From positions 2,728,001 to 2,792,000 of the forward strand of contig NZ_OY762929.1 in assembly GCF_963666675.1 (NCBI RefSeq): a stretch of 64,000 nt of DNA. The letters run 5' to 3'. Below are positions 9,141 to 17,799 of the stretch, in pieces. Positions within the stretch are counted from its first letter, which is position 1, and each line of letters begins with the position of its first letter. The notes under the pieces were generated by a model. It worked only from the letters and a program-made list of their open reading frames with translations. It was not told where the DNA came from and ran no database searches. Position numbers and translations under genes: made by a program. The DNA comes from an uncultured Desulfobacter sp. Lineage in GTDB: Bacteria > Desulfobacterota > Desulfobacteria > Desulfobacterales > Desulfobacteraceae.

Positions 9141-9584
9141 TTGGACCAGAAAAAAACAAGATCGGACGTCATTCTTGCCAAACTAAAAGAGAATGGTCAC
9201 AAGATAACACCCCAGCGGATCGCCATAGTTAAAATTTTGGCAAAAAGTGTGGATCACCCCAGCGCGGAAACCATACACGAACAACTTAAATATGATTTTC
9301 CAACCATGAGCCTTGCAACGGTCTACAGAAATATTTGCCTGATCAAATCCCTGGGTGAAGTTCTTGAACTCGGGTTTCCCGACGGCTCCAACCGGTACGA
9401 TGGCAAAAAGCCCTATCCGCATCCCCATATCATCTGTATCAAGTGCGGCAAAGTGGTTGATCCCGATCTGGACAGCCTGGATGATATGAAAAATGAGGTT
9501 GCCAGGGAGACCCATTTTAAAATATTAAATCACCGACTGGATTTTTTCGGCATCTGCATCGACTGCCAGGCCAAAGAAAAATAA
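9141..9584 (+). CDS. perR: Fur-family regulator, PerR-like
   Basis: The 147-residue protein has the Fur-family winged helix (about residues 8-85, with HKITPQRIAIVKIL and MSLATVYRNI). The C-terminal dimerisation domain carries two zinc-site pairs, CIKCG near 98 and CIDC near 140. HPHIICIKCG and the histidines nearby fit the regulatory metal site. PerR-type members repress peroxide-defence genes until iron-bound histidines are oxidised. The adjacent katG and its palindrome support a peroxide role over iron uptake control. The start is a TTG after GAAAGG, and no better ATG lies nearby. The gene symbol is a functional guess; Fur proper is the alternative. Confidence 0.8.
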   Translation: MDQKKTRSDVILAKLKENGHKITPQRIAIVKILAKSVDHPSAETIHEQLKYDFPTMSLATVYRNICLIKSLGEVLELGFPDGSNRYDGKKPYPHPHIICIKCGKVVDPDLDSLDDMKNEVARETHFKILNHRLDFFGICIDCQAKEK

Positions 9585-9691
9585 GTTAAATCTCCTTTTC
9601 GCATTTGTTCAGTTGCATAGCGTAACATTTGGTGTCGGACAATCATAGCGGTCATGGATCGTACTTGGTTTGTCTGCACCTTTAAAATTTG

Positions 9692-9720
9692 TTGGATTTT
9701 TTCGGTTTTTGAAATACAAT
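9692..9720 (+). promoter_or_regulatory. katG sigma-70 promoter
   Basis: TTGGAT and TACAAT are separated by 17 bases. They lie just upstream of a perfect Fur/PerR-type palindrome and about 107 bases before the katG start. The expected transcription start (about 9727) falls in the palindrome. Confidence 0.65.
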
Positions 9721-9724
9721 ACTA

Positions 9725-9743
9725 AATGATAATAATTATCATT
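9725..9743 (+). promoter_or_regulatory. PerR/Fur-type operator of katG
   Basis: AATGATAATAATTATCATT is a perfect 19-bp palindrome with the 7-1-7 core TGATAAT-A-ATTATCA, close to the consensus of PerR and Fur boxes. It begins 4 bases after the -10 element, so a bound repressor would block transcription initiation. The PerR-like gene just upstream is the obvious candidate repressor. Confidence 0.8.
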
Positions 9744-9826
9744 AAATAAATATTATCACCACATAGAGTTTCATAGACAAAAGCGTTCATCCATAGGTAA
9801 CATATTTTATTTAAAGGAGATAAATT

Positions 9827-12037
9827 ATGACCCAACAAGAAAAATGCCCGGTTACCGGTAACCTTGCAGGGACGTCAACGCGCAGGGGAATGTCTAATCG
9901 AGATTGGTGGCCCAATCAACTGAATTTAAAAATGCTTCACCAACACGACAGGAAAAGCAATCCCATGGGGGATGCGTTTAACTATAAACAAGCGTTTAAA
10001 ACACTTGATCTTTCAGCCGTAAAAAAGGATTTATTTGCGTTAATGCGCGATTCCCAGGACTGGTGGCCGGCCGATTACGGTCATTACGGCCCGCTGTTCA
10101 TCCGGATGGCCTGGCACAGTGCCGGCACCTATCGCACCATGGACGGCCGGGGCGGAGCCGGCAGCGGTACCCAGCGATTTGCACCCTTAAACTCCTGGCC
10201 GGATAATCTAAATCTTGATAAAGCCCGCAGGCTGTTGTGGCCTATAAAAAAGAAATACGGCAATAAAATTTCCTGGGCCGATCTCATGGTGCTGGCCGGC
10301 ACCTGCGCCATTGAATCCATGGGGCTGAAACCCTTTGGATTTGCCGGCGGCCGTGAAGATGTTTGGGAACCCGAGGAGGATATTTACTGGGGGGCCGAAG
10401 AGGAATGGCTGGCCACCAGCGATAAGCCCAAAAGCCGCTATTCCGGGGAACGTGATCTTGAAAATCCCTTGGCAGCGGTGCAAATGGGGTTAATTTACGT
10501 AAATCCCGAAGGGCCGGACGGAAATCCGGACCCGGTGGCCTCCGGCATTGATGTCCGGGAAACCTTTGCCCGGATGGCCATGAACGATGAAGAGACCGTT
10601 GCCCTGGTGGCCGGGGGCCATACATTCGGCAAATGCCATGGTGCCGGTGATGCTGCCCTCGTGGGCCCCGAGCCCGAGGCGGCCCCACTTGAAGAGATGG
10701 GATTGGGATGGAAGAGCAGCCACGGCAGCGGCAAGGGCGGCGATACCATCAGCAGCGGCATCGAAGGCGCCTGGAAACCCAATCCCATCCAATGGGACAT
10801 GGGATATTTCAAGGTATTGTTTAAATACGAATGGGAGCTGGTCAAAAGTCCTGCCGGTGCCAACCAATGGCTGGCAAAGGATGTTGAGGATGAAGATATG
10901 GTGGTCGATGCCCATGATCCAAATAAAAAGCATCGCCCCATGATGACCACTGCGGACCTGTCCCTGCGGTTTGATCCGATTTACGAACCCATTTCCAGGC
11001 ATTTTATGGCACACCCGGATGCCTTTGCCGACGCCTTTGCCCGGGCGTGGTTCAAGCTGACCCATCGTGATATGGGCCCAAAGAGCCGGTATCTTGGCCC
11101 AGATGTTCCCAAGGAGGATTTGATCTGGCAGGATCCGGTCCCCCGGGCGGACCATGCTTTGGTTGACGAAAACGATATCGCCGAGTTAAAGCGAAATATC
11201 CTGAACACAGGGCTGACTGTTTCCCAACTGGCTACGACTGCCTGGGCCTCAGCCTCAACATTTCGCGGCTCGGACAAGCGAGGCGGCGCCAATGGGGCCC
11301 GCATCCGTTTGGCCCCCCAGAATGGGTGGACGGTCAATATGCCGGACCAGCTTAATGTTGTACTGAAAACCCTTGAAGGGGTTCAACAGGCATTTAACAC
11401 CGGCCGTACCGATGGAAAAAAGGTGTCCATGGCGGATTTGATTGTGCTGGCGGGATGTGCCGGTGTTGAAAAAGCGGCAACGGATGCCGGATTTAAGGCC
11501 TTCGTACCATTCTCTCCGGGGCGAACGGATGCCGCGGCAGATCAGACAGACGTTGACTCTTTTGCCGTCCTCGAACCCATGGCCGATGGATTTCGCAACT
11601 ATCTTCGACAAAAATATGCGGTACCGGCGGAGGAGTTGCTGGTGGATAAGGCGCAATTGCTGACATTGACCGCACCGGAGATGACCGTTCTCATTGGCGG
11701 CTTGCGTGTTCTGGATGCCAATTTCGAACAGGTTCAGCATGGCGTTTTCACCCACCGCACGGGTGTCTTGACCAATGACTTTTTTGTCAATCTCTTGGAC
11801 ATGAAAACGGTGTGGGCACCCAGTTCAGATGACGATACGATTTATGAAGGCCGCGACCGGAAAACGGGTGAACTGAAATGGACCGCTACCCGTGTTGATC
11901 TGGTGTTTGGTTCCAATTCGCAACTGCGTGCGTTTTGTGAAGTATATGCCGGCGAAGATGCCCAGGAAAAATTTGTAACAGACTTTATTGCAGCCTGGCA
12001 TAAAGTCATGAATCTTGACCGGTTTGATCTTGCCTGA
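9827..12037 (+). CDS. katG: Catalase-peroxidase
   Basis: KatG degrades hydrogen peroxide by catalase and peroxidase chemistry at heme b. At 736 residues it has the standard two-domain length. The distal site R93-W96-H97 lies in RMAWHSAGTYR. The proximal heme ligand H265 lies in GGHTFGKCHG. The Met-Tyr-Trp adduct that gives catalase activity is complete, with W96, Y224 (in LIYVNPEGP) and M250 (in ARMAMNDEE), spaced as in known enzymes. The C-terminal heme-free domain repeats the fold. A ribosome-binding site AAAGGAGA precedes the ATG. Control by the upstream PerR-type palindrome is likely. The enzyme fits an anaerobe that meets oxygen occasionally. Confidence 0.98.
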   Translation: MTQQEKCPVTGNLAGTSTRRGMSNRDWWPNQLNLKMLHQHDRKSNPMGDAFNYKQAFKTLDLSAVKKDLFALMRDSQDWWPADYGHYGPLFIRMAWHSAGTYRTMDGRGGAGSGTQRFAPLNSWPDNLNLDKARRLLWPIKKKYGNKISWADLMVLAGTCAIESMGLKPFGFAGGREDVWEPEEDIYWGAEEEWLATSDKPKSRYSGERDLENPLAAVQMGLIYVNPEGPDGNPDPVASGIDVRETFARMAMNDEETVALVAGGHTFGKCHGAGDAALVGPEPEAAPLEEMGLGWKSSHGSGKGGDTISSGIEGAWKPNPIQWDMGYFKVLFKYEWELVKSPAGANQWLAKDVEDEDMVVDAHDPNKKHRPMMTTADLSLRFDPIYEPISRHFMAHPDAFADAFARAWFKLTHRDMGPKSRYLGPDVPKEDLIWQDPVPRADHALVDENDIAELKRNILNTGLTVSQLATTAWASASTFRGSDKRGGANGARIRLAPQNGWTVNMPDQLNVVLKTLEGVQQAFNTGRTDGKKVSMADLIVLAGCAGVEKAATDAGFKAFVPFSPGRTDAAADQTDVDSFAVLEPMADGFRNYLRQKYAVPAEELLVDKAQLLTLTAPEMTVLIGGLRVLDANFEQVQHGVFTHRTGVLTNDFFVNLLDMKTVWAPSSDDDTIYEGRDRKTGELKWTATRVDLVFGSNSQLRAFCEVYAGEDAQEKFVTDFIAAWHKVMNLDRFDLA

Positions 12038-12080
12038 AACCGACCGTTAATAGGGCTTGCCTGATGACTAACTCTTAAAA

Positions 12081-12112
12081 TGCAGCGTTTCGAATTGCCT
12101 TGAAACGCTGCA
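12081..12112 (+). terminator. Stem-loop after katG
   Basis: TGCAGCGTTTC pairs with GAAACGCTGCA, an 11-bp perfect stem with a 10-base loop, 43 bases past the katG stop. No T-run follows, so it may stabilise or process the 3' end instead of acting as a classical intrinsic terminator. Confidence 0.55.
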
Positions 12113-12267
12113 CACGCCTCCTAATTATTTAAATTTTGTATTTTTTTGTATTAATCCTATATACAGAAACAAAAAGGTTGACAAAATTCTAACAATCATC
12201 GTAGGACTCTGACCCAATCAGGTTTTGTTGTATATTTTGTATATATACGCTTAAAAGGGAGAAAAGG

Positions 12268-13299
12268 ATGAAGAAAGTTATTGTAGTTTTAGCGGCACTT
12301 GTTTTGATGGCGGGATCTGCCTATGCAGCAGATTGGAATTTTTATGGAAGTGCCCGTGTCAGCACCTTTTGGACTGATATCGATACCATTGGCGGCGCTG
12401 ACGGTGATACCCAATATGCGCAAGGGCTTCAGAGCAATGCCCGTATCGGTGCAAATGTTAAAGTATCCGACGAATTAACCGGTCGTTTTGAATATGGTAC
12501 CGCCAATCAAAACGCCAATATCCGTTTGCTTTACGGAGAATGGGACTTTGGTGCAGGTAAATTACTTGTGGGTCAGAATTATACGCCCTTAGGCTGGCTC
12601 TGGTCCAATCAAGTCTATGGTGCCGATACTGATTTACTCGCATATGGCGCTGTCTATTCCGGCCGCGAGGCTCAGTTGTGTCTGACGTTTGGCGGGTTTC
12701 AAATCGCTTTTATCAACCCGGACACAAATGTTGTCAACGGTAGTGGCGATAATCAAGTTCTTATTCCTGCCATCGAAATGGGTTACACCCTTGATCTTGA
12801 CATGGTGACCCTGGACTTTGGTGCCGGATACTCTACCTTTGAGACCAAGGTTGGCGGCAACGATGAAGATGTTGATTCTTATGTTATAGCAATCGGTGCT
12901 CAGTTCGACATGGCCGGTTTTTTTATGAAAGGCGATGTTTACTACGGCCAGAATGCAGGTCACTTACTTGAAATCTCCGTTGACGGCGACAACTCTGCCT
13001 GGAATGACGGTTACGCAGAAGTTGCCGGCGGAAAACTGCTTGATAACGAATGTTTAGGCTTCATGGTGCTTGCCGGTTACAAAATTAATGACACCTTTAC
13101 TGTTGAAGCCGGTTATGGTTTTGTCCAGACTGAACTTGATGATAACGATGATGATGAAGGTGCCACATACTACATCAACACCACCATCACCCTGGCCCCT
13201 GGTGTATTCGTTGTTCCTGAAGTGGGTTTCTTTGACGGCAAAGAAAACGGAGACTTGGAAACTTTTTACTACGGCATGAAATGGCAGATCAACTTCTAA
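12268..13299 (+). CDS. Outer-membrane porin-like beta-barrel protein
   Basis: A classical signal peptide (residues 1-20, cleaved after SAYA) precedes a 320-residue mature protein built of alternating hydrophobic and polar strands. FYGSARVSTFW is the typical first strand of Gram-negative porins, and the last residue is phenylalanine (WQINF), the outer-membrane assembly signal. Asp/Asn-rich loops such as DDNDDDEG look surface or periplasmic. No cysteine-rich or enzymatic motif is seen. A general or anion-selective porin in the outer membrane is likely; pore specificity cannot be read. AAAAGGGAGAAAAGG gives a strong ribosome-binding site. The gene stands alone and ends in a hairpin. Confidence 0.85.
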   Translation: MKKVIVVLAALVLMAGSAYAADWNFYGSARVSTFWTDIDTIGGADGDTQYAQGLQSNARIGANVKVSDELTGRFEYGTANQNANIRLLYGEWDFGAGKLLVGQNYTPLGWLWSNQVYGADTDLLAYGAVYSGREAQLCLTFGGFQIAFINPDTNVVNGSGDNQVLIPAIEMGYTLDLDMVTLDFGAGYSTFETKVGGNDEDVDSYVIAIGAQFDMAGFFMKGDVYYGQNAGHLLEISVDGDNSAWNDGYAEVAGGKLLDNECLGFMVLAGYKINDTFTVEAGYGFVQTELDDNDDDEGATYYINTTITLAPGVFVVPEVGFFDGKENGDLETFYYGMKWQINF

Positions 13300-13363
13300 G
13301 GTGTTGATGATATAACTCAATACAACGAGGCCTGAAGGTTTCCAAAGTTTTAGCATTGCAAAT

Positions 13364-13383
13364 AAGAGGGAAACCCTCTTTCT
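13364..13383 (+). terminator. Terminator after porin gene
   Basis: AAGAGGG and CCCTCTT pair around AAA, with TTC following. A compact hairpin 65 bases past the porin stop. Confidence 0.6.
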
Positions 13384-13511
13384 GAAAAGAAAGAGTGAAA
13401 GCGTCATTTTCAAGGTATCAAGGTTGAAACAGCTGTCGACTGCAGCAAAATCTTGTGAACCAAAGAGGATGGCGCTTTCTTTTATTTAGCCGGCATGCGT
13501 CTTATTTTGCC

Positions 13512-13540
13512 TTGACACCGGCTGCTGGACGGATTTAAAT
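13512..13540 (+). promoter_or_regulatory. Sigma-70 promoter of the small conserved gene
   Basis: TTGACA (perfect -35) and TTAAAT (4 of 6 at -10) are 17 bases apart, 58 bases before the ATG of the following 109-residue protein gene. Confidence 0.6.
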
Positions 13541-13598
13541 GTTTTTAGATAGGGCAGGGCAAATTTCATCCACCCCATATTGATCAAGGAGTGTTTAA

Positions 13599-13928
13599 AT
13601 GGAGATTCAAAAATTTCTTGAACTTAAAGAATCCTTTGAACTGAAGAAATATGTCAAAAACATGGACTTTGATAAAAAGAACTGCTGCTCATTTTACGGC
13701 TCCCCGAAAAAGCACCCTTACGGAAAAGAGCGGGTAATTCTTGTTGCTGATCCGTTCGGTGAACACACCTTCTATTATGACTTTAAACTCAAAGATATTC
13801 AGTTCATAGAGGAGCAGCCCCGCATTACAAATCCTTCCGGCGGTTCGGTCTCCATGGTCCGGCTCTGGGTCAAAAACGGCAGCATCGGATTGCAATGTAC
13901 CCCATTCGCCGTGGGCCAGACAGTTTGA
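13599..13928 (+). CDS. Conserved hypothetical protein (109 residues)
   Basis: AAGGAGTG before the ATG and a good upstream promoter support the gene. The protein contains FYGSPKKHPYGKERVILVADPFGEHTFYYDF (cited here as residues 32-62; key parts are GSPKKHPY and VILVADPF). It continues with strand-like segments to VKNGSIGLQCTPF. This looks like a small conserved family of sulfate-reducing deltaproteobacteria. I recall such proteins being labelled inorganic pyrophosphatase Ppa in some genomes, but I see none of the Asp-rich active-site motifs of soluble family I pyrophosphatase, so I do not adopt that name. Function is unknown. Confidence 0.7.
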   Translation: MEIQKFLELKESFELKKYVKNMDFDKKNCCSFYGSPKKHPYGKERVILVADPFGEHTFYYDFKLKDIQFIEEQPRITNPSGGSVSMVRLWVKNGSIGLQCTPFAVGQTV

Positions 13929-14035
13929 TCCTTCAAGGCCTTTATCTTTAATAATAGACGCAAATCCGGCCATTGACATTTATTCTAAAGAACGGCAGGA
14001 TATAAGAAACCCTTTTCAAAAAGGATTTTCTTGTC

Positions 14036-15085
14036 ATGAATTCATCGCTTCCCCGTACCATGAAAGCGCTGGTAAAGGCCCAGCCCAAAGAAGGCCTCTG
14101 GCTTCAGGAGATCCCGGTTCCCGGTATAAGCCACAACGATGTCCTGATCAAAATTTTAAAGACAGCCATTTGCGGCACGGATGTTCATATTTACAATTGG
14201 GATAAATGGGCCCAAAAAAACATTCCCGTGCCCATGCACATTGGGCACGAATTTGTGGGGCAGGTGGTTGCCGTGGGTTCCCACGTAAAAGATTGCAAAC
14301 CCGGGGATCTTGTGTCCGGGGAAGGGCATATCATCTGCGGGCATTGCAGAAACTGCCTTGCCGGTCGCCGTCATCTGTGCCGGGCCACCAAAGGGGTGGG
14401 GGTCAACCGCCCCGGCGCCTTTGCCCAGTACCTATCCATACCCATTACCAATGTATGGTTTTGTGATAAACATATCCCTTTGGACGTTCTTGCCTGTTTT
14501 GATCCTTTGGGGAATGCCGTTCATACGGCGCTGACCTTTGACGTACTTGGTGAAGATATACTGATCACAGGTGCCGGCCCCATAGGGTGCATGGCCGCAG
14601 CCATTGCAAAACATGCCGGTGCCAGAAATATTGTGGTCACGGACATTAACCCGTTCCGCCTGGGGCTAGCCCAAAAGGCCGGGGCCACCCGGACCGTCAA
14701 TCCGAAACAGGAAAGCCTGTCCGAAATTCAAAAGGAACTTGGCATGAAAGAGGGGTTTGACGTGGCCATGGAGATGTCCGGAAGCCCTGACGCATTCGAC
14801 TGCATATTGGACAACATGTTCCATGGCGGCAAAATCGCACTCCTGGGTATTTTGCCCGACCAAACCACAATGGACTGGAACAAAATTGTCTTCAGCATGC
14901 TCACCATCAAGGGCATATATGGACGGCAGATGTTTGAAACCTGGTATAAAATGACTGCCATGGTTCAAAGCGGTCTTGATATTTCTCCGCTGATTACCCA
15001 CCGCTTCCATTACACGGACTTCCAGAAAGGATTTGATGTGATGCGGTCCGGGCAATCGGGAAAAGTGATATTGGATTGGGATTGA
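14036..15085 (+). CDS. tdh: L-threonine 3-dehydrogenase
   Basis: This zinc-dependent medium-chain dehydrogenase oxidises L-threonine to 2-amino-3-oxobutyrate with NAD+. At 349 residues it matches the family. The catalytic zinc site is seen in AICGTDVHIYNWD (residue 42 area) and GHEFVGQV. The structural zinc cluster is CGHCRNCLAGRRHLC, and the Rossmann motif GAGPIGCMAAAIAKHAGA begins near residue 179. The phrase CGTDVHIYNWDKWAQ is specific to Tdh among relatives. The Kbl-like gene starts 36 bases downstream, which completes the two-step threonine-to-glycine route. Confidence 0.93.
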   Translation: MNSSLPRTMKALVKAQPKEGLWLQEIPVPGISHNDVLIKILKTAICGTDVHIYNWDKWAQKNIPVPMHIGHEFVGQVVAVGSHVKDCKPGDLVSGEGHIICGHCRNCLAGRRHLCRATKGVGVNRPGAFAQYLSIPITNVWFCDKHIPLDVLACFDPLGNAVHTALTFDVLGEDILITGAGPIGCMAAAIAKHAGARNIVVTDINPFRLGLAQKAGATRTVNPKQESLSEIQKELGMKEGFDVAMEMSGSPDAFDCILDNMFHGGKIALLGILPDQTTMDWNKIVFSMLTIKGIYGRQMFETWYKMTAMVQSGLDISPLITHRFHYTDFQKGFDVMRSGQSGKVILDWD

Positions 15086-15121
15086 ATTGCCACCTTTAAA
15101 ATAGATAAACAGGGTATTCAT

Positions 15122-16351
15122 ATGACAACTAAACATCTGGACAGAAGTCTTCAAGCAGAGATGTCGGCTCTGGCTGCCGAAGGCCGGGCAAAAGCCCCTG
15201 AAAGAATTATCACCGAATTTATTCCTCCCAAAGAAGATTCAGGCCCCAGATACCGGCTTGAAGGATCGGACAAGGCATATATCCGACTAAATTCCAACTC
15301 TTATCTGGCTTTATCCGCCCATCCGGCACTGATTGAGGCAGCCGACAAGGCAACACGGCAGTTCGGCATCGGTCCCGGTGCGGTAAGGTTCATCGACGGC
15401 ACGTTTTGCTACCATGCTGCATTGGAAAGACGCATTGCCGAATTTGTGGACGTACCTGGTGCAAAAATTTTTAACTCGGCCTATACGGCCAATTGCGGCC
15501 TGGCCTTGTCCATCTCCAGTGCCAAGACCCACTGGATCGGAGATCAGCTCAATCACAACTCCATTATCAGGGCCATGCGAATTTCAAATATACCTTCAAG
15601 CAAAAAGGGGATCTATAAACACAATGACATGGATGATCTAAGACGCTGCCTTGACGAAGTCGGCCCGGACATCGAACGTGTCATCGTTATTTTTGATGGT
15701 ATTTTTTCCATGCGCGGCGATTTTGCCCCCATTGACGAAATTTTAAAGGTCTGCAAACCCTATGAAAATAAGTTCAGGGACGGGGTCATCACCGTTGTGG
15801 ACGACTCACACGGCATCGGGGCCTACGGGGCCACCGGCCGGGGAACCAGCGAGTATGCAGGGGGCAGGCCGGATGTTATTGTCGGAACCTTCGGCAAAGC
15901 CTTCGGGGTCAACGGCGGCTTTATCGCTGCAAGTGAAACCATCATTGAAGCGGTTCGTCAAAAGGCGGATACGTATATCTATACAAATCCCTTGGGCGTT
16001 GCAGACTGTGCAGCTGCCCTGGCAGCCGTCGATATCTGTGACAGCGACCAGGGACTGGATCTTCTGGACCATTTAGGCGCAGTTACAACACAGTTTCGCA
16101 ACGGCCTTGAAAAGTTGGGGCTTGAATCCATTGACGGGCCTCATCCCGTAGTGCCGCTTTTGGTCAGGAATACCGACAAAACCCATGATCTGGTGAATTT
16201 TCTTTATGAAAACGGTGTGCTGGTGGTCGGCTTAACCTTTCCGGTGGTTCCCAGGGGAGACGAAACCATACGGTTTCAAATTAATGCCTGCCATACCCAT
16301 GCTGATATTGATTATGTTTTGGGACTGATCGAAACCTTTTACAAGCCGTAA
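15122..16351 (+). CDS. kbl: Glycine C-acetyltransferase-like PLP enzyme (2-amino-3-ketobutyrate CoA ligase family)
   Basis: This alpha-oxoamine synthase family enzyme (409 residues) should cleave 2-amino-3-oxobutyrate with CoA to glycine and acetyl-CoA, because it sits directly after tdh. Family hallmarks are NSNSYLALSAHP, GAVRFIDGT, VVDDSHGIGAYG and the PLP lysine K259 in GTFGKAFGVNGG. Spacing and direction argue for one operon with tdh. It is somewhat divergent from E. coli Kbl, and relatives include 8-amino-7-oxononanoate synthase and serine palmitoyltransferase, so the substrate comes from context. The glycine formed could feed the glycine cleavage genes near 32-39 kb. Confidence 0.85.
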   Translation: MTTKHLDRSLQAEMSALAAEGRAKAPERIITEFIPPKEDSGPRYRLEGSDKAYIRLNSNSYLALSAHPALIEAADKATRQFGIGPGAVRFIDGTFCYHAALERRIAEFVDVPGAKIFNSAYTANCGLALSISSAKTHWIGDQLNHNSIIRAMRISNIPSSKKGIYKHNDMDDLRRCLDEVGPDIERVIVIFDGIFSMRGDFAPIDEILKVCKPYENKFRDGVITVVDDSHGIGAYGATGRGTSEYAGGRPDVIVGTFGKAFGVNGGFIAASETIIEAVRQKADTYIYTNPLGVADCAAALAAVDICDSDQGLDLLDHLGAVTTQFRNGLEKLGLESIDGPHPVVPLLVRNTDKTHDLVNFLYENGVLVVGLTFPVVPRGDETIRFQINACHTHADIDYVLGLIETFYKP

Positions 16352-16381
16352 TTTAATCCCGATCAGCGTGCCCAAAGGGTG

Positions 16382-17347
16382 TTAATTTATCAGGGTACTT
16401 GGGGGTTGGGGGCGATCACTACCGGATGGATTGAGGCAGCCGATGGCATCTTTGCTGGTCTCCTTGATTCTGAACATCAGCTGATCGGCCAGTTTAAGCA
16501 GCGCCCGTGCTTCTGTTGCATCATCCGGGTATGCCGCTATGCCGAAACTTGCGCTGAGTTTCACGTTATACCCTTGACTGCTCAGGTAGTCCGTCGCTTT
16601 CATCCGGACGCGAATGCCTTCGGTAATTTTTATTGCCTGGTCCTTATTGAACCCTGGCAACACTATAACAAATTCATCGCCGCCGTATGCCACCCCATAG
16701 CAGGGTTTTGAAATGGACTCCATGATGGTTTCGGCAATTTCTCTCAGTGCACGGTTGCCGTTCATATGCCCGTAAGTATCCACAACATGTTTAAAATTAT
16801 CCATATCCATGAAAAGTACGGCAAAGGGTCTGTTCTCTGCTTTGCTGTGTTCAATCAGCTGGTACAGTGCATCGTACAGATAGCGCGTATTGTAAAGGCC
16901 TGTTAAATCGTCATGAATCGCCAAATGCTCCAGCCTTGAATTGATCCTTTTCATTTCCCTTCGCGAATTGTTTAATTCAAGCTGGGTCTTCACACGCACC
17001 AGCAATTCGGTCACGTTGAACGGTTTGGTAATATAATCCACGACCCCGGCCTTAAATCCTTCCACAATGCTTTTTCCATCGGTCTTGGCCGTCAGAAATA
17101 TAATGGGGATCTCCTTGGTTTCAGGCTGGCTTTTAAGCTGGCGGCACACTTCAAACCCATCCATTTTCGGCATCACAATATCCAAAAGGATCAGATCTGG
17201 GGGCTCCTCGGATATTTTTTCCAAAGCTGCGTTACCATCCATGGCTATTCTTACGTTATATTGTAGTCCCAGAACCGTAGCGAGAATATCGATATTTTCC
17301 TGGGCATCATCAACCACCATTACCGTAAATTTTTTATCGTTATTCAC
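16382..17347 (-). CDS. Receiver-GGDEF response regulator (diguanylate cyclase)
   Basis: Residues 8-122 are a CheY-like receiver with acidic pair D13/D14, phosphoacceptor D56 and K108. A short helical linker leads to a GGDEF domain whose signature GGDEF is intact at 222-226, with HDDLTGLYNTR and DMDNFKHVVDTYGH upstream. It should make cyclic di-GMP from two GTP when the receiver is phosphorylated (WspR/PleD type). The RxxD inhibitory site normally five residues before GGDEF is absent, so product inhibition may be missing. The start is GTG after AAAGG. No cognate histidine kinase is adjacent. The gene is convergent with kbl. Confidence 0.92.
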   Translation of the reverse strand: MNNDKKFTVMVVDDAQENIDILATVLGLQYNVRIAMDGNAALEKISEEPPDLILLDIVMPKMDGFEVCRQLKSQPETKEIPIIFLTAKTDGKSIVEGFKAGVVDYITKPFNVTELLVRVKTQLELNNSRREMKRINSRLEHLAIHDDLTGLYNTRYLYDALYQLIEHSKAENRPFAVLFMDMDNFKHVVDTYGHMNGNRALREIAETIMESISKPCYGVAYGGDEFVIVLPGFNKDQAIKITEGIRVRMKATDYLSSQGYNVKLSASFGIAAYPDDATEARALLKLADQLMFRIKETSKDAIGCLNPSGSDRPQPPSTLIN

Positions 17348-17555
17348 AGGAATTTACCTTTCTGGTTAGAAAAAAAAGATTATCGCCCTTGGGGCGGGCT
17401 GTCAGCCCTGAGGAAATGGAAATTCCTACATTATCACATTTGAGATTAATAACAGAATGGAATATATCCCCCTGCTTTGTCAAGTAAATAGATGAAATAC
17501 CAGCAATTTCAATTGAATTATCTGTAGTCAAAATATGTTCCCTCAAGTGCCGCAA
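17340..17555 (-). CDS. Doubtful small ORF upstream of the GGDEF gene
   Basis: A 71-codon frame overlaps the start of the receiver-GGDEF gene by 8 bases, a layout compatible with translational coupling. The product has no recognised domain or signal and its composition is unremarkable. It may simply be leader sequence. I list it because the overlap is suggestive, but support is weak. Confidence 0.25.
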   Translation of the reverse strand: MRHLREHILTTDNSIEIAGISSIYLTKQGDIFHSVINLKCDNVGISISSGLTARPKGDNLFFLTRKVNSCE

Positions 17556-17799
17556 AAGGTCCGTGTAACCCGTTCTTTGTTGGCCGGGGCCTGGGCGTAA
17601 TCCATAAAATGTTGCCTTTCATAAAAGCCACTGGTCATGCAGCCTGTTCCTAATTAGGAAATATATGCATCAATATGAAAAAGTCATCATTTGTGTCGGT
17701 TTCATGGAGAAAAATGTATTAAGAATATTGCCGGACTACGGCGCATGTGGTATTTCCCTTGGATTCAAACTAACTGATTTCCATGGAGGAAATGTAAAT

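Noticed and set aside
12178..12183. TTGACA as -35 box of the porin promoter
   Set aside because: No acceptable -10 sequence occurs 16-18 bases downstream, so I do not call a promoter there.
17665..17799. Upstream extension of the YchJ-family gene
   Set aside because: The frame is open, but the added 45 residues show no family similarity. A GGAGGA ribosome-binding site and the SEC-C motif right after the internal ATG place the start at 17800.
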